DNA of 19,535 nucleotides from an uncultured Collinsella sp. (GCA_900545055.1 UQXP01000032.1:1-19535), one strand, 5' to 3'. Counted from the first letter of the stretch, positions 1 to 7,098 are shown. The notes: generated from the sequence alone by a model not told the origin. Made by a program: numbers and translations.

Positions 1-6
1 AAAGAG

Positions 7-32
7 AAGAGGCGGGGCATGCCCCGCCTCTT
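7..32. terminator. Perfect 26-base palindrome, probable terminator hairpin
   Basis: Bases 7-32 are a perfect self-complementary palindrome centred on GCATGC with GC-rich arms. On the minus strand it is followed by a pyrimidine-rich run (TCTCTTT at the left edge). On the plus strand no T tract follows. It probably ends transcription of a gene or RNA at or beyond the left edge, but direction cannot be settled from the window. Confidence 0.5.
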
Positions 33-358
33 ACACCACATCTCTGCGCGCTACCGATTAGTGACAGCAAAAACAAAGAAACTTGGGCCGAAAATCTGGA
101 TTCAGCGAAGAGATAGTAAACGAATGTGGAATATCTTGGCGCCAAGCAGGCTGTGCGGAACTCAAAAAGGGCTCGTGAGGCGGTAATACGCTGCTACTAA
201 ATTGGTGACAGTACTCATATTTGCCGTTTTTTGCACAGGGCGCCCTGAGACGGGTGCCCCGGAGCTCCCCGTGGGGGAGCTCCGGGCTTCATGGGGGCAC
301 GAATAGCCCGCTCCGACCTGCGAAATCTGTACTCGCGATGCGAATGACGCCCCTAACC
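33..358. other. Gene-free stretch with palindromes and a degenerate repeat
   Basis: I find no convincing protein or known RNA gene here. It holds two perfect 12-base palindromes (135-146, CTTGGCGCCAAG; 236-247, CAGGGCGCCCTG), a hairpin at 254-300 (listed separately), and a loose direct repeat of the form GCTAC..A.TT.GTGACAG at about 49-67 and 191-210. A reading frame is open from 221 through this region into the lipoprotein gene, but its translation is Arg/Pro/Ser-rich and unlike a protein. Confidence 0.45.
254..300. other. Strong two-tier hairpin
   Basis: An outer 7-bp stem (GTGCCCC 254-260 with GGGGCAC 294-300) encloses a perfect inner 10-bp stem (261-270 with 274-283) with a 3-base loop. 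An alternative register gives a continuous 13-bp stem (258-270 with 274-286). No T tract follows, so a plain intrinsic terminator is not well supported. It could be the 3' end of an RNA or a structured spacer. Confidence 0.45.
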
Positions 359-387
359 TTAAACTTTAGCTTGAACTTAGCTATAAT
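359..387 (+). promoter_or_regulatory. Promoter for leader RNA/lipoprotein transcript
   Basis: A perfect -10 box TATAAT (382-387) stands 17 bases downstream of a partial -35 box TTAAAC (359-364). The predicted start of transcription is about 394-395, exactly where the 5' strand of an 11-bp closing helix begins (395-405). That coincidence strengthens both calls. Confidence 0.65.
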
Positions 388-393
388 GCGCTT

Positions 394-718
394 CGTTCCT
401 ACCAGGCTGTGGTTGCGGACGGACGAAATGCCCGTCCTAGTCCAAGACAGACGCGGTCAAAGGGATCCACGTAAGCGACCGCGTGTGCGCGGCGCGATCA
501 TGGCGCGTCCTAGATGTAAGCCGCACCGTCCGTTCTACTTTCTTTGGGGCAATACCGCCTCGCGGGCGAGCGGGTCAGTCGTGAAGGTGGCTGCGGCCTC
601 CCGAGCAAACACCCCGGTGCGCAAGTGTGGGGTCAAATACCAGGTCAGCTGGTGGGAACAATCTGATATTCCGCGCAACGCACGGATTGTATACGACACA
701 GAAGGCAGGGTAGTGGAC
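394..718 (+). ncRNA. Candidate structured RNA or long 5' leader
   Basis: About 325 non-coding bases between a good promoter and the lipoprotein start. The first bases, GTTCCTACCAG (395-405), can pair with CTGGTGGGAAC (649-659): 11 bp with one G-U. Internal stems include 417-425/433-443 (GGACGGACG with CGTCC-TA-GTCC), 451-458/477-484 (ACGCGGTC with GACCGCGT), 555-561/566-572 (one bulge), 586-591/596-601 (one mismatch) and 611-615/629-633 (ACCCC with GGGGT). CTGGT at 649-653 can instead pair locally with ACCAG at 639-643, so two states are possible. I do not see the hallmark sequences of RNase P RNA, tmRNA or a T-box. A raiA-type structured RNA is a candidate because such RNAs are known near raiA/hpf genes of Firmicutes and Actinobacteria, and hpf lies 1.4 kb downstream. 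That identity is inference only. No terminator is seen before 719, so the lipoprotein gene is probably co-transcribed. Confidence 0.5.
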
Positions 719-1744
719 ATGGTGAGGGGCAGCTTGATGCACGCGGCTCGGTTAGGTGCTGGGACCGCAGCGGTCATTGCCGTTTTGGGCCTGAGCGGAT
801 GCGCGTTCAACCCGCTGTCTACGTTCACGACTCCCACGATCGACCAGATCGAGTACGAGACCGTCACGCCGGCGGTGTCGGACGATGCCCTGGTCACTCC
901 CGGAACCCTGACGGTCGCCCTCGATACTTCCGATGCGCCGCAGGCCATGCAAGGCGCCGACGGCGAGCTCACGGGATATGCGGTTGACGCCGCCCGCGCC
1001 CTCGCAAGCCGCATGGGCCTTAAGGTCGCCTTTGTCGATGCGTCCTCGGCAGGTTCCGCGCTCGGCGACAAAAAGGCTGATATCTTTATCGGCGAGATCA
1101 ACTCCACAGACGGGGACGTTAGCTCGCTCGGCACCTGCCTGTACGATGCCGCTTCTGTGTTCGGTAAAACCAGCGATGGTGGGTCGCTAAGCGTTTCCAC
1201 CGATACCCTTAACACGTCTACCCTGGGTGTCCAGATGTCCTCGGCCTCGCAGGAGGCGCTTGCTAAGCAGAGCATTACCGCCAACCAAAAGACCTACTCC
1301 AACATCAACGAGTGCTTTGAGGCGCTCGAGTCCGGCGAGGTCGACTATGTGATCTGCGACTCCACGGCCGGCGGCTACCTTGCACGCCTGATGAGAGAGG
1401 TCTCCTATGTCGGTGCGCTCGAGGCGCCCTCGACGCTTGGTGTTGCGGGCCTCTCGTCCAATGACGAACTGTGCCGTGCCGTGAGTGATGCCCTCGACGA
1501 CATCACGGTCGACGGTACGCTCGAGGCGGTTCACTGCGTCTGGTACGGTCAGATTCCCTACGACCTCACCACTAAGACGGTTTCGGGCGCTAACGTGCAA
1601 CCGGGCGACTCTGAGTCCAGTGAGACCACGTCCTCCGGCAGCGAGTCTTTCGATTCCAACAATGAGACCGCATCCTCCGAGGACAAATCGTCCAGCCAGG
1701 AAGGCACCATCACTGACGATGACATTAACAAACTCAATAGCTAG
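719..1744 (+). CDS. Lipoprotein, SBP family 3-like amino-acid-binding protein
   Basis: A predicted 341-residue exported lipoprotein. Residues 1-27 form a signal peptide with a hydrophobic core ending in the lipobox LSGC, with lipidated Cys28. This fixes the start near 719, or 737, which also has a GAGGGG ribosome site 7 bases upstream; an open frame reaches back to 221 but is not protein-like. After a linker, GTLTVALDTSDAPQA begins a type-2 periplasmic binding fold as in polar amino-acid ABC transporters (GELTGYAVDAARALASRMGL, KADIFIGE, then a second lobe with GEVDYVICDSTAG). The last ~60 residues are Ser/Glu/Thr-rich and probably disordered. No ABC permease or ATPase gene is adjacent, so it is an orphan binding protein whose ligand cannot be told from sequence. 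It follows a structured leader and ends at a terminator at 1811. Confidence 0.8.
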   Translation: MVRGSLMHAARLGAGTAAVIAVLGLSGCAFNPLSTFTTPTIDQIEYETVTPAVSDDALVTPGTLTVALDTSDAPQAMQGADGELTGYAVDAARALASRMGLKVAFVDASSAGSALGDKKADIFIGEINSTDGDVSSLGTCLYDAASVFGKTSDGGSLSVSTDTLNTSTLGVQMSSASQEALAKQSITANQKTYSNINECFEALESGEVDYVICDSTAGGYLARLMREVSYVGALEAPSTLGVAGLSSNDELCRAVSDALDDITVDGTLEAVHCVWYGQIPYDLTTKTVSGANVQPGDSESSETTSSGSESFDSNNETASSEDKSSSQEGTITDDDINKLNS

Positions 1745-1810
1745 TTATTGCCAGGGGTGGTGTCTCCTATACGTTGGAAAGGACACCTCTTCACGGTTTC
1801 AACATGCACT

Positions 1811-1844
1811 GCCGGGCTTCCCCAATAGGGGAGCCCGGCTTTTT
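1811..1844 (+). terminator. Intrinsic terminator of the lipoprotein gene
   Basis: GC-rich stem GCCGGGCT(T)CCCC (1811-1823) with GGGGAGCCCGGC (1828-1839), AATA loop, one bulged T, followed by TTTTT (1840-1844). It separates the lipoprotein transcript from hpf. Confidence 0.85.
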
Positions 1845-2061
1845 CATCCCTATAAAACCAGCAGGTCAAAGCCAATTTTCGGGACCAAATACAAATCTGT
1901 CGGCTCCCTCCTATAGCGCACTTTGCCATGGAAAAGTACGAGACTTCGGTATGCGGTATCAAGCAATCGTTATTCGGGTCTTTAGGAATCCGCGTGATTA
2001 AATGCACGGCAATGGGTACATAGCCAGTACAGTAAGTCCCCGAGGCAGATTGGAGCCACGT
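1845..2061 (+). other. Untranslated region before hpf
   Basis: About 215 bases without a gene between the lipoprotein terminator and hpf. It is less GC-rich than its neighbours. A short reading frame crosses it but has no ribosome site or protein-like sequence. It must contain the hpf promoter, since a terminator lies upstream, yet I see no clear -35/-10 pair; TTGCCA (1923-1928) is the best -35-like hexamer but lacks a good partner. Confidence 0.4.
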
Positions 2062-2646
2062 ATGGATATCAAGGTTTCTGGACGCAAGACGACGGTAACC
2101 GATGCTCTGCGTGCGCATGTGGATGAGAAGATCGGCGAGGCGCTCAAGGTTTTCGATATCGAGCCCATGACGGTCGACGTTGTACTTCGTTATGAGAAGA
2201 ACCCCTCGAACCCCAACCCGGCAATCGTCGAGGTTACGGTTCGTGCCCGCGGTTCGGTGATTCGCGTTGCCGAGCACGGTGCAGATATGTACGCCGCCAT
2301 CGACCTCTCCGCCGATAAGGTCACCCGCCAGCTGCGCAAGTTCAAGACCAAGGTCGTGGACAACCGCCAGGGCGGTGCCAGCGCTGCGGATGTAGCGCCG
2401 GTCGAGCGCGTCGACGATCTGGCCGATCTGCTGCTGCCCGAGGAGGAGGACGACCTGCTCGTCCGCGAGAAGGTTATCGACGTCACCCCGATGACTGAGG
2501 AGCAGGCGCTGGTGCAGACCGATCTGCTTGGCCACGACTTCTACGTGTTCGAGAACGCGACGACCGGCCTTATCAATGTGGTGTATCACCGTAAGAATGG
2601 TGGATATGGCATCATCAAGCCCCGCATCGAAACACTTGACGAGTAA
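2062..2646 (+). CDS. hpf: Long-form ribosome hibernation promoting factor
   Basis: A 194-residue cytoplasmic protein of the long HPF (RaiA/YvyD) family, which dimerises inactive 70S ribosomes into 100S particles in stationary phase or stress. The N-terminal S30AE domain (about 1-100: MDIKVSGRKTTVTDALRAHV, VRYEKNP-like strand, then Lys/Arg-rich helix DKVTRQLRKFKTK) binds the ribosome. An acidic linker (about 105-140) leads to the C-terminal dimerisation domain (about 140-190) with the typical EQALVQTDLLGHDFYVF and GYGIIKPR motifs. ATG at 2062 has GGAG (2052-2055) 6 bases upstream and begins at the conserved MDI; an in-frame ATG at 2002 would add 20 unconserved residues. Its length matches the long form. 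It is followed by a hairpin and a terminator. Confidence 0.93.
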   Translation: MDIKVSGRKTTVTDALRAHVDEKIGEALKVFDIEPMTVDVVLRYEKNPSNPNPAIVEVTVRARGSVIRVAEHGADMYAAIDLSADKVTRQLRKFKTKVVDNRQGGASAADVAPVERVDDLADLLLPEEEDDLLVREKVIDVTPMTEEQALVQTDLLGHDFYVFENATTGLINVVYHRKNGGYGIIKPRIETLDE

Positions 2647-2650
2647 AATA

Positions 2651-2672
2651 CGTTAACTTGCATGAGTTAACG
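2651..2672 (+). other. Perfect inverted repeat after hpf
   Basis: CGTTAACT (2651-2658) and AGTTAACG (2665-2672) form an 8-bp hairpin with a 6-base spacer, only 4 bases past the hpf stop and just before the terminator stem. It could protect the mRNA 3' end or be an operator for the next gene; neither can be decided here. Confidence 0.4.
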
Positions 2673-2675
2673 GTT

Positions 2676-2708
2676 GGCGGCCATCCCATGCGGGTGGTCG
2701 CCTTTTTT
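2676..2708 (+). terminator. Intrinsic terminator of hpf
   Basis: An 11-bp stem with two G-U pairs (2676-2686 with 2692-2702), short loop, then TTTTTT (2703-2708). The degV ribosome site follows only 5 bases later, so degV depends on read-through or a promoter embedded here. Confidence 0.85.
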
Positions 2709-2726
2709 ACGTAAGGAGTCGCTTTG

Positions 2727-3680
2727 ATGGACAAGGCTGCATCTACCGGCCATTCTGACCGCTGCCGCATCGTCGTCGATACCTGCTGCGACTTTAGCCC
2801 CGAGGTCGCCGCGAACCTCGATGTCGATATCTTGGGCTTCCCCTTTATCATCGATGGCGAGGAGCGCACGGATGACATCTGGTCGAGCATCACACCCAAG
2901 GAGTTCTACGATCGCATGCGCGCCGGTGCCCGCGTGTCCACCTCGGCTGTGTCGCTCGGTCGCTATATCGAGTTCTTTACCGAGTGCGCCAAAGAGGGCA
3001 CGCCCACGGTCTACCTGTGCTTTACCTCGGCGCTGTCGTCGAGCTACAACTCCGCGTGCCAGGCGGCGGACGCCGTGCGCGCCGAGTATCCCAACTTTGA
3101 GCTCTACGTGGTCGACAACGCTCTGCCCTGCGCGACCGGCGCGCTCCTGGCGCTCGAGGCCGTCCGTCAGCGCTCGGCGGGACTCACCGCCAAGCAGCTG
3201 GTCGACTGGGCAAACGAGGCCAAGACCTACGTCCACGGCTACTTTACGCTCGAGAGCTTCGACGCGCTGGCTGCCGGCGGCCGCATCCCGCCCGCGGCGG
3301 CGCAGCTCACGGCAAAGCTCGACGTCAAGCCCGAGCTCTCCTACGACCTGGCCGGCTCGCTGACGCTGATCGGCGTCAACCGCGGCCGCAAGAAGGCGCT
3401 CAAGTCCATCCTCAAGTCGTTTCGCGAGAACTACGTGCCCGATCGCACCATGCCCATCGCCATTATGACGGCCGATGCCGAGAAGGACGGCGACTGGCTC
3501 GAGGCCGCCATCCGCAAAGAGGAAGGCTGCGCCGACGTCACGATTATCCGCAGCTCCGTGGGCCCCACCATCGGTTCGCATGTGGGCCCCGGTATGGTAG
3601 CTCTCGCGTTTTGGGGCAAGAACCGCGCCGAGAAGGCCTCGCTTTCCGACCGCATCGCGCGTCGCGTGCGCGGCGAGTAG
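2727..3680 (+). CDS. DegV family fatty-acid-binding protein
   Basis: A 317-residue cytoplasmic DegV/EDD-fold protein. Family members bind a fatty acid and in Gram-positives act as FakB partners of the kinase FakA, delivering acyl-phosphate to phospholipid synthesis. Visible features: IVVDTCCDFSPEVAANLDVD at the N-terminus (family motif D-S/T-x-x-D with Cys in the serine area), VSTSAVS at about residues 72-78 (the conserved T-S-x-x-S region), CFTSALSSSYNSA, and late GPTIGSHVGPG, the typical C-terminal lipid-pocket motif. ATG 2727 is preferred over the TTG directly before it because AAGGAG (2713-2718) is 8 bases away. No fakA homologue is nearby. The specific lipid is unknown. Confidence 0.9.
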   Translation: MDKAASTGHSDRCRIVVDTCCDFSPEVAANLDVDILGFPFIIDGEERTDDIWSSITPKEFYDRMRAGARVSTSAVSLGRYIEFFTECAKEGTPTVYLCFTSALSSSYNSACQAADAVRAEYPNFELYVVDNALPCATGALLALEAVRQRSAGLTAKQLVDWANEAKTYVHGYFTLESFDALAAGGRIPPAAAQLTAKLDVKPELSYDLAGSLTLIGVNRGRKKALKSILKSFRENYVPDRTMPIAIMTADAEKDGDWLEAAIRKEEGCADVTIIRSSVGPTIGSHVGPGMVALAFWGKNRAEKASLSDRIARRVRGE

Positions 3681-3778
3681 GCAAGCACCGCGCCCACAAG
3701 CGCCCTTAAGTCACGGCCCAAGCGCTGGCGCCGAGTATTCAACCTGGTAACAACACCCAACCCAAAAGGAAAGGTTTC

Positions 3779-4858
3779 ATGGCAAACAAGCTCTCCGTCG
3801 CATTCATCGGCACCGGAATCATGGGTGCCCCCATCGCCGGCCACATCCTGGACGCCGGCTATCCCGTCACGGTCAACAACCGCACCAAGTCCAAGGCCGC
3901 CGCACTCATCGAGCACGGCGCCGTCTGGACCGATACGCCGGCCGAGGCCGCGGCTGGCGCCGATGTCGTCTTTACCATGGTGGGCTATCCCTCCGAGGTC
4001 GAGGAGCTCTACCTGGCGGGCGACGGCCTGCTGGCCTGCACCAAGCCGGGCGCGGTGCTGATCGACCTCACCACGAGCTCGCCCGAGCTGGCGCGCGACA
4101 TTGCCGAGGCCGCTCGGGTCTCCGGTCGCATGGCGTTTGACTGCCCCGTCACCGGCGGCGAGTCGGGCGCGATCGCCGGCACGCTCACGGCTATCGTGGG
4201 CGCCACCGAGAACGACATCGCCCCGGTCCGCGACATCCTGGCCACCTTCGCGGCCAACATCTGCTGCTTCGATGGCGCCGGCAAGGGCCAGGCGGCCAAG
4301 CTCGCCAACCAGGTGTCGCTGGGCGCCTGCATGGTCGGCATGGCCGATGCCATGGCATTTGCCGAGCTCAACGGCCTCGATCTGGAGAAGACCCGCGAGA
4401 TGATTCTGGGCGGCACCGGCAAGTCCGGCGCTATGGAGAGCCTGGCGCCCAAGGCGCTCGACGGCGACTACAAGCCCGGCTTTATGGTTGAGCACTTCAT
4501 TAAGGACCTGCGCCTGGCCCTTGCTTACGCCGACGACCGCGAGCTCGCGCTGCCCGGCGCCGACGTCGCCTTTACGCTCTACGACATGCTCGACGCCATC
4601 GGTGGCGCCAAGCTGGGCACCCAGGCCATCACGGTTCTCTACAAGGAGGAGGCCGACGCCATCGCCGCCGGTCTGGACTGGTCGCAGTATCGCCCCGAGG
4701 AGCATGGCGCTCACGAGGAAGGTTGCGGTTGCGGCGAGCACGGCGAGGACCATGAGTGCGGTTGTGGCCATCACCACGGCGAGGACCACGAGTGCTGCGG
4801 CGGCCACGGCCATGACGACGGCCACGAGTGCTGCTGCGGCCACCATCACGGGGAGTAG
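3779..4858 (+). CDS. Beta-hydroxyacid dehydrogenase with Cys/His-rich tail
   Basis: A 359-residue NAD(P)-dependent oxidoreductase of the 3-hydroxyisobutyrate/tartronate-semialdehyde reductase family. Residues 1-160 are a Rossmann domain (VAFIGTGIMGAPIAGHILDAG at 7-27). FDCPVTGGESGA (about 120-131) is the substrate loop and GKGQAAKLANQ (168-178) carries the catalytic lysine Lys174. The helical domain ends near residue 306. The last 53 residues (307-359) are not part of the family: they contain 9 Cys and 14 His in Asp/Glu/Gly-rich repeats such as DHECCGGHGHDDGHECCCG, a pattern expected for metal binding. NRT at 34-36 after the second strand suggests NADP preference, which is inference. ATG 3779 has AAAGGAAAGG upstream. 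First gene of a compact operon: the next start is 5 bases past its stop. Confidence 0.88.
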   Translation: MANKLSVAFIGTGIMGAPIAGHILDAGYPVTVNNRTKSKAAALIEHGAVWTDTPAEAAAGADVVFTMVGYPSEVEELYLAGDGLLACTKPGAVLIDLTTSSPELARDIAEAARVSGRMAFDCPVTGGESGAIAGTLTAIVGATENDIAPVRDILATFAANICCFDGAGKGQAAKLANQVSLGACMVGMADAMAFAELNGLDLEKTREMILGGTGKSGAMESLAPKALDGDYKPGFMVEHFIKDLRLALAYADDRELALPGADVAFTLYDMLDAIGGAKLGTQAITVLYKEEADAIAAGLDWSQYRPEEHGAHEEGCGCGEHGEDHECGCGHHHGEDHECCGGHGHDDGHECCCGHHHGE

Positions 4859-4863
4859 CGCCT

Positions 4864-5292
4864 ATGAGCTGGACGTTCGTGGTGCTTGCGCTGGTGCTCT
4901 TTCTCTTTGCGATTTACATCGGCTTTTTGTGCGGCCAGTGGGCGTGCGAAAAGCGCGTGATCACCAAGCGCGACTACTGGATTGCCAACTTTGCAGGAGC
5001 GGCGGCAGTCGTCCTGCTGACCTGGGTGTTCTCGCTGTTCCCGCTGGTGCAGTTTGCGCCGATCGGCTGGCTCGGTGGCTTTATCGCCGGTCTTAAGATG
5101 AGCTTTGGCGAGTCCGTCGGTCCGTGGCGCAAGCACGACGAGGTCTTTAACGTCAACAAGGCTCATCGAGCCGCCGCCGACGCGGGCGACGCCGAGGAGC
5201 GCCGCCGCGCACGTCGCAATGGCGCGGCCGACCGACAGCTCATCTCGGTCACCGATGACAGCAAGGGTGCTGGCAAGCACGCTAAGAAATAG
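4864..5292 (+). CDS. Small membrane protein of unknown function
   Basis: A 142-residue protein with hydrophobic segments at about 4-24, 38-60 and 63-78 and a charged C-terminal tail (about 85-142) rich in Arg, Ala, Asp and Lys, including ERRRARRNG. I do not recognise a named family. The basic tail is probably cytoplasmic. ATG 4864 is chosen over an upstream in-frame ATG (4828), which lies inside the preceding gene, because GGGGAG (4850-4855) sits 8 bases before it. It is translationally close to the dehydrogenase upstream (5-base gap) and 15 bases from the HEAT-like gene downstream. Confidence 0.8.
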   Translation: MSWTFVVLALVLFLFAIYIGFLCGQWACEKRVITKRDYWIANFAGAAAVVLLTWVFSLFPLVQFAPIGWLGGFIAGLKMSFGESVGPWRKHDEVFNVNKAHRAAADAGDAEERRRARRNGAADRQLISVTDDSKGAGKHAKK

Positions 5293-5307
5293 TAAGAAGA
5301 GGTAACT

Positions 5308-6006
5308 ATGGCAGAAAACAAAGACGAACAGCTCACCGACGAGGAGCTGGCACAGCTCCAGCTGGCAGAGGAGAACGAGAACGCCGTCGATCGCCTGGTC
5401 CAGGAGCTCGGCTGCCCCACGCGCCGCATCCGCCAGTTTGCCGCCCGCGTGCTGCACCTGCTTGCCGAGCGCGATCCGCAGCGCGTCGTGCCCTGCGTGC
5501 CCGCGTTGATCGAGGCACTCGACCGCCCCGAGGCGCAGACCCGCTGGGAGGCCCTCGATGCCCTGACGGCGCTCGCCACCACCTGCCCTGAGCAGCTGGG
5601 CGATGCCTTTGAGGGCGCCGAGACTGCACTGTTCGACGAGATCTCCTCCACGCTGCGCTATGCCGCCTTCCGCCTGCTGTGCGTGTGGGGTGCCACGAGT
5701 GTCGAGCGTTCGCGCGAGGCTTGGCCCATCCTGGACGAGGCCATCCAGTGCTACCACGGCGACCTTGAGTATCGCGACATGCTCGGTTGCCTGTACGAGT
5801 TTGGCCAGGGCGAGATCGACGCTGAGGTTGCCGAGAAGCTTGCGCTGCGCCTTAAGTTCGATGCCGAGAACGGTAAGGGCAGCTATCTCAAGGCCCGTTC
5901 GAGCGAGATTTGCGAAATGCTTGTTAAACGTTTTGGCCTGGATCTCTCCAAAAAGAAGAAGCGTGCTAGCGTTAAAAAATCTGACGACGCCGAAGACGAG
6001 GAGTAA
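5308..6006 (+). CDS. HEAT-repeat-like cytoplasmic protein
   Basis: A 232-residue soluble protein with no signal peptide. Residues about 25-125 are paired amphipathic helices typical of HEAT/ARM repeats (RQFAARVLHLLAERDPQRVV, PALIEALDRPEAQTRWEALD ALTAL, LRYAAFRLLCVWG). The N-terminus is acidic and the C-terminus ends in KKKKRASVKKSDDAEDEE, a basic then acidic tail. Such scaffolds mediate protein contacts; no enzyme motif is visible and the partner is unknown. It lies between a membrane protein and isocitrate dehydrogenase in one operon, with gaps of 15 and 6 bases. AAGAAGAGG precedes the start. Confidence 0.75.
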   Translation: MAENKDEQLTDEELAQLQLAEENENAVDRLVQELGCPTRRIRQFAARVLHLLAERDPQRVVPCVPALIEALDRPEAQTRWEALDALTALATTCPEQLGDAFEGAETALFDEISSTLRYAAFRLLCVWGATSVERSREAWPILDEAIQCYHGDLEYRDMLGCLYEFGQGEIDAEVAEKLALRLKFDAENGKGSYLKARSSEICEMLVKRFGLDLSKKKKRASVKKSDDAEDEE

Positions 6007-6012
6007 CAGATT

Positions 6013-7098
6013 ATGGCGCACGATGTAGTCCTGATTCCCGGTGACGGTATCGGTCCCGAGATTACGCAGGCCATGCGCCGCGTGGTCGAGGCCACCGGTG
6101 TCCAGATCAACTGGAACGTCCAGGAGGCCGGCGCCGGCGTCATGGACGAGTTTGGCACGCCGCTGCCCCAGCACGTCCTCGATGCGGTCGCCGAGACCAA
6201 GGTTGCCATCAAGGGCCCCATCACCACACCGGTCGGCACGGGTTTCCGCAGCGTCAACGTGGCCCTGCGCAAGCATTTCGACCTGTACGCCTGCGTGCGC
6301 CCTTGTCTGTCGCAGCCGGGTGACGGCTCGCGTTTCCGCGATGTCGACCTGGTCATCGTGCGCGAGAACACCGAGGACCTCTACGCCGGCATCGAGTTCG
6401 ATGAGGGCGCTGCCGAGGTCGAGGAGCTCTCGCAGCTCGTCGAGCGTTCGGGCCAAAAGACCTTCGCCGCCGATTCCGCGATCTCGATTAAGCCGATCTC
6501 CATCGCCAAGAGCCGTCGCATTGTGGAGTATGCCTTTGAGTATGCCCGTCGCTGCGGCCGCAAAAAGGTGACGGCCGTGCACAAGGCCAACATCATGAAG
6601 GCGACCGACGGCCTGTTCCTGCGCGTTGCGCGCGAGGTGGCCGCCAACTATCCCGATATCGAGTTCAACGACAAGATTGTCGACGCCACCTGCATGGGCC
6701 TGGTCCAGAACCCCAACGACTTCGATGTTCTGGTGCTGCCCAACCTGTACGGCGACATCGTGAGCGACCTGTGTGCCGGCCTGGTGGGCGGCTTGGGTAT
6801 GGCCCCCGGCTCCAACATCGGTGCCGACTGCGCCATCTTCGAGGCTACGCACGGCTCCGCGCCCGATATCGCTGGCCAGGATATCGCCAACCCCACAGCC
6901 GAGATCCTCTCTGCTGCGATGATGCTCGATCACCTGGGCGAGAACGACGCGGCCAATCGCATTCGCGCCGCCGTTTCTGCCACGCTCGACGAGGGCGAGC
7001 AGGTTACCGGTGACGTGCGTCGTGCCCAGACTGGCTCCGTCGAGGGCGCTGTGGGCACGCAGGCCTTCGCCGATGCCGTTATCGCGCACCTGGCCTAA
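6013..7098 (+). CDS. Isocitrate dehydrogenase, NAD-type
   Basis: A 361-residue member of the isocitrate/isopropylmalate dehydrogenase family, oxidatively decarboxylating isocitrate to 2-oxoglutarate, probably to feed glutamate synthesis. Visible: IPGDGIGPEIT at 8-18; the substrate loop GFRSVNVALRK with Ser80; the ENTEDLYAGIE motif (119-128) that marks isocitrate rather than isopropylmalate enzymes; the Lys191/Asn193 area (VHKANIMK); PNLYGDIVSDL (243-253) with metal-binding aspartates; and HGSAPDIAGQDIANPTA (280-296), where Asp285-Ile286 replace the Lys-Tyr of NADP enzymes, pointing to NAD. Homoisocitrate dehydrogenase is the main alternative and cannot be excluded without comparison. GAGGAG precedes the ATG by 9 bases. 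Last gene of its operon. Confidence 0.88.
   Translation: MAHDVVLIPGDGIGPEITQAMRRVVEATGVQINWNVQEAGAGVMDEFGTPLPQHVLDAVAETKVAIKGPITTPVGTGFRSVNVALRKHFDLYACVRPCLSQPGDGSRFRDVDLVIVRENTEDLYAGIEFDEGAAEVEELSQLVERSGQKTFAADSAISIKPISIAKSRRIVEYAFEYARRCGRKKVTAVHKANIMKATDGLFLRVAREVAANYPDIEFNDKIVDATCMGLVQNPNDFDVLVLPNLYGDIVSDLCAGLVGGLGMAPGSNIGADCAIFEATHGSAPDIAGQDIANPTAEILSAAMMLDHLGENDAANRIRAAVSATLDEGEQVTGDVRRAQTGSVEGAVGTQAFADAVIAHLA

Noticed and set aside
640..680. T-box-like leader (GGTGGGAAC ... CCGCG)
   Set aside because: The conserved T-box sequence is interrupted by about 15 bases, there is no terminator/antiterminator pair, and the downstream gene is a binding protein with no obvious tRNA link.
394..700. 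RNase P RNA or tmRNA
   Set aside because: The RNase P P4 elements (GAGGAAAGTCC and ACAGAA..GGCTTAT types) and the tRNA-like end of tmRNA are absent.
221..718. In-frame N-terminal extension of the lipoprotein gene by 166 residues
   Set aside because: The translation is Arg/Pro/Ser-rich with no domain. A signal peptide with lipobox starts at 719, and the region carries a promoter and RNA-like helices.
2002..2061. Earlier hpf start at ATG 2002
   Set aside because: It adds 20 residues not seen in the family, and the ribosome site GGAG fits the ATG at 2062.
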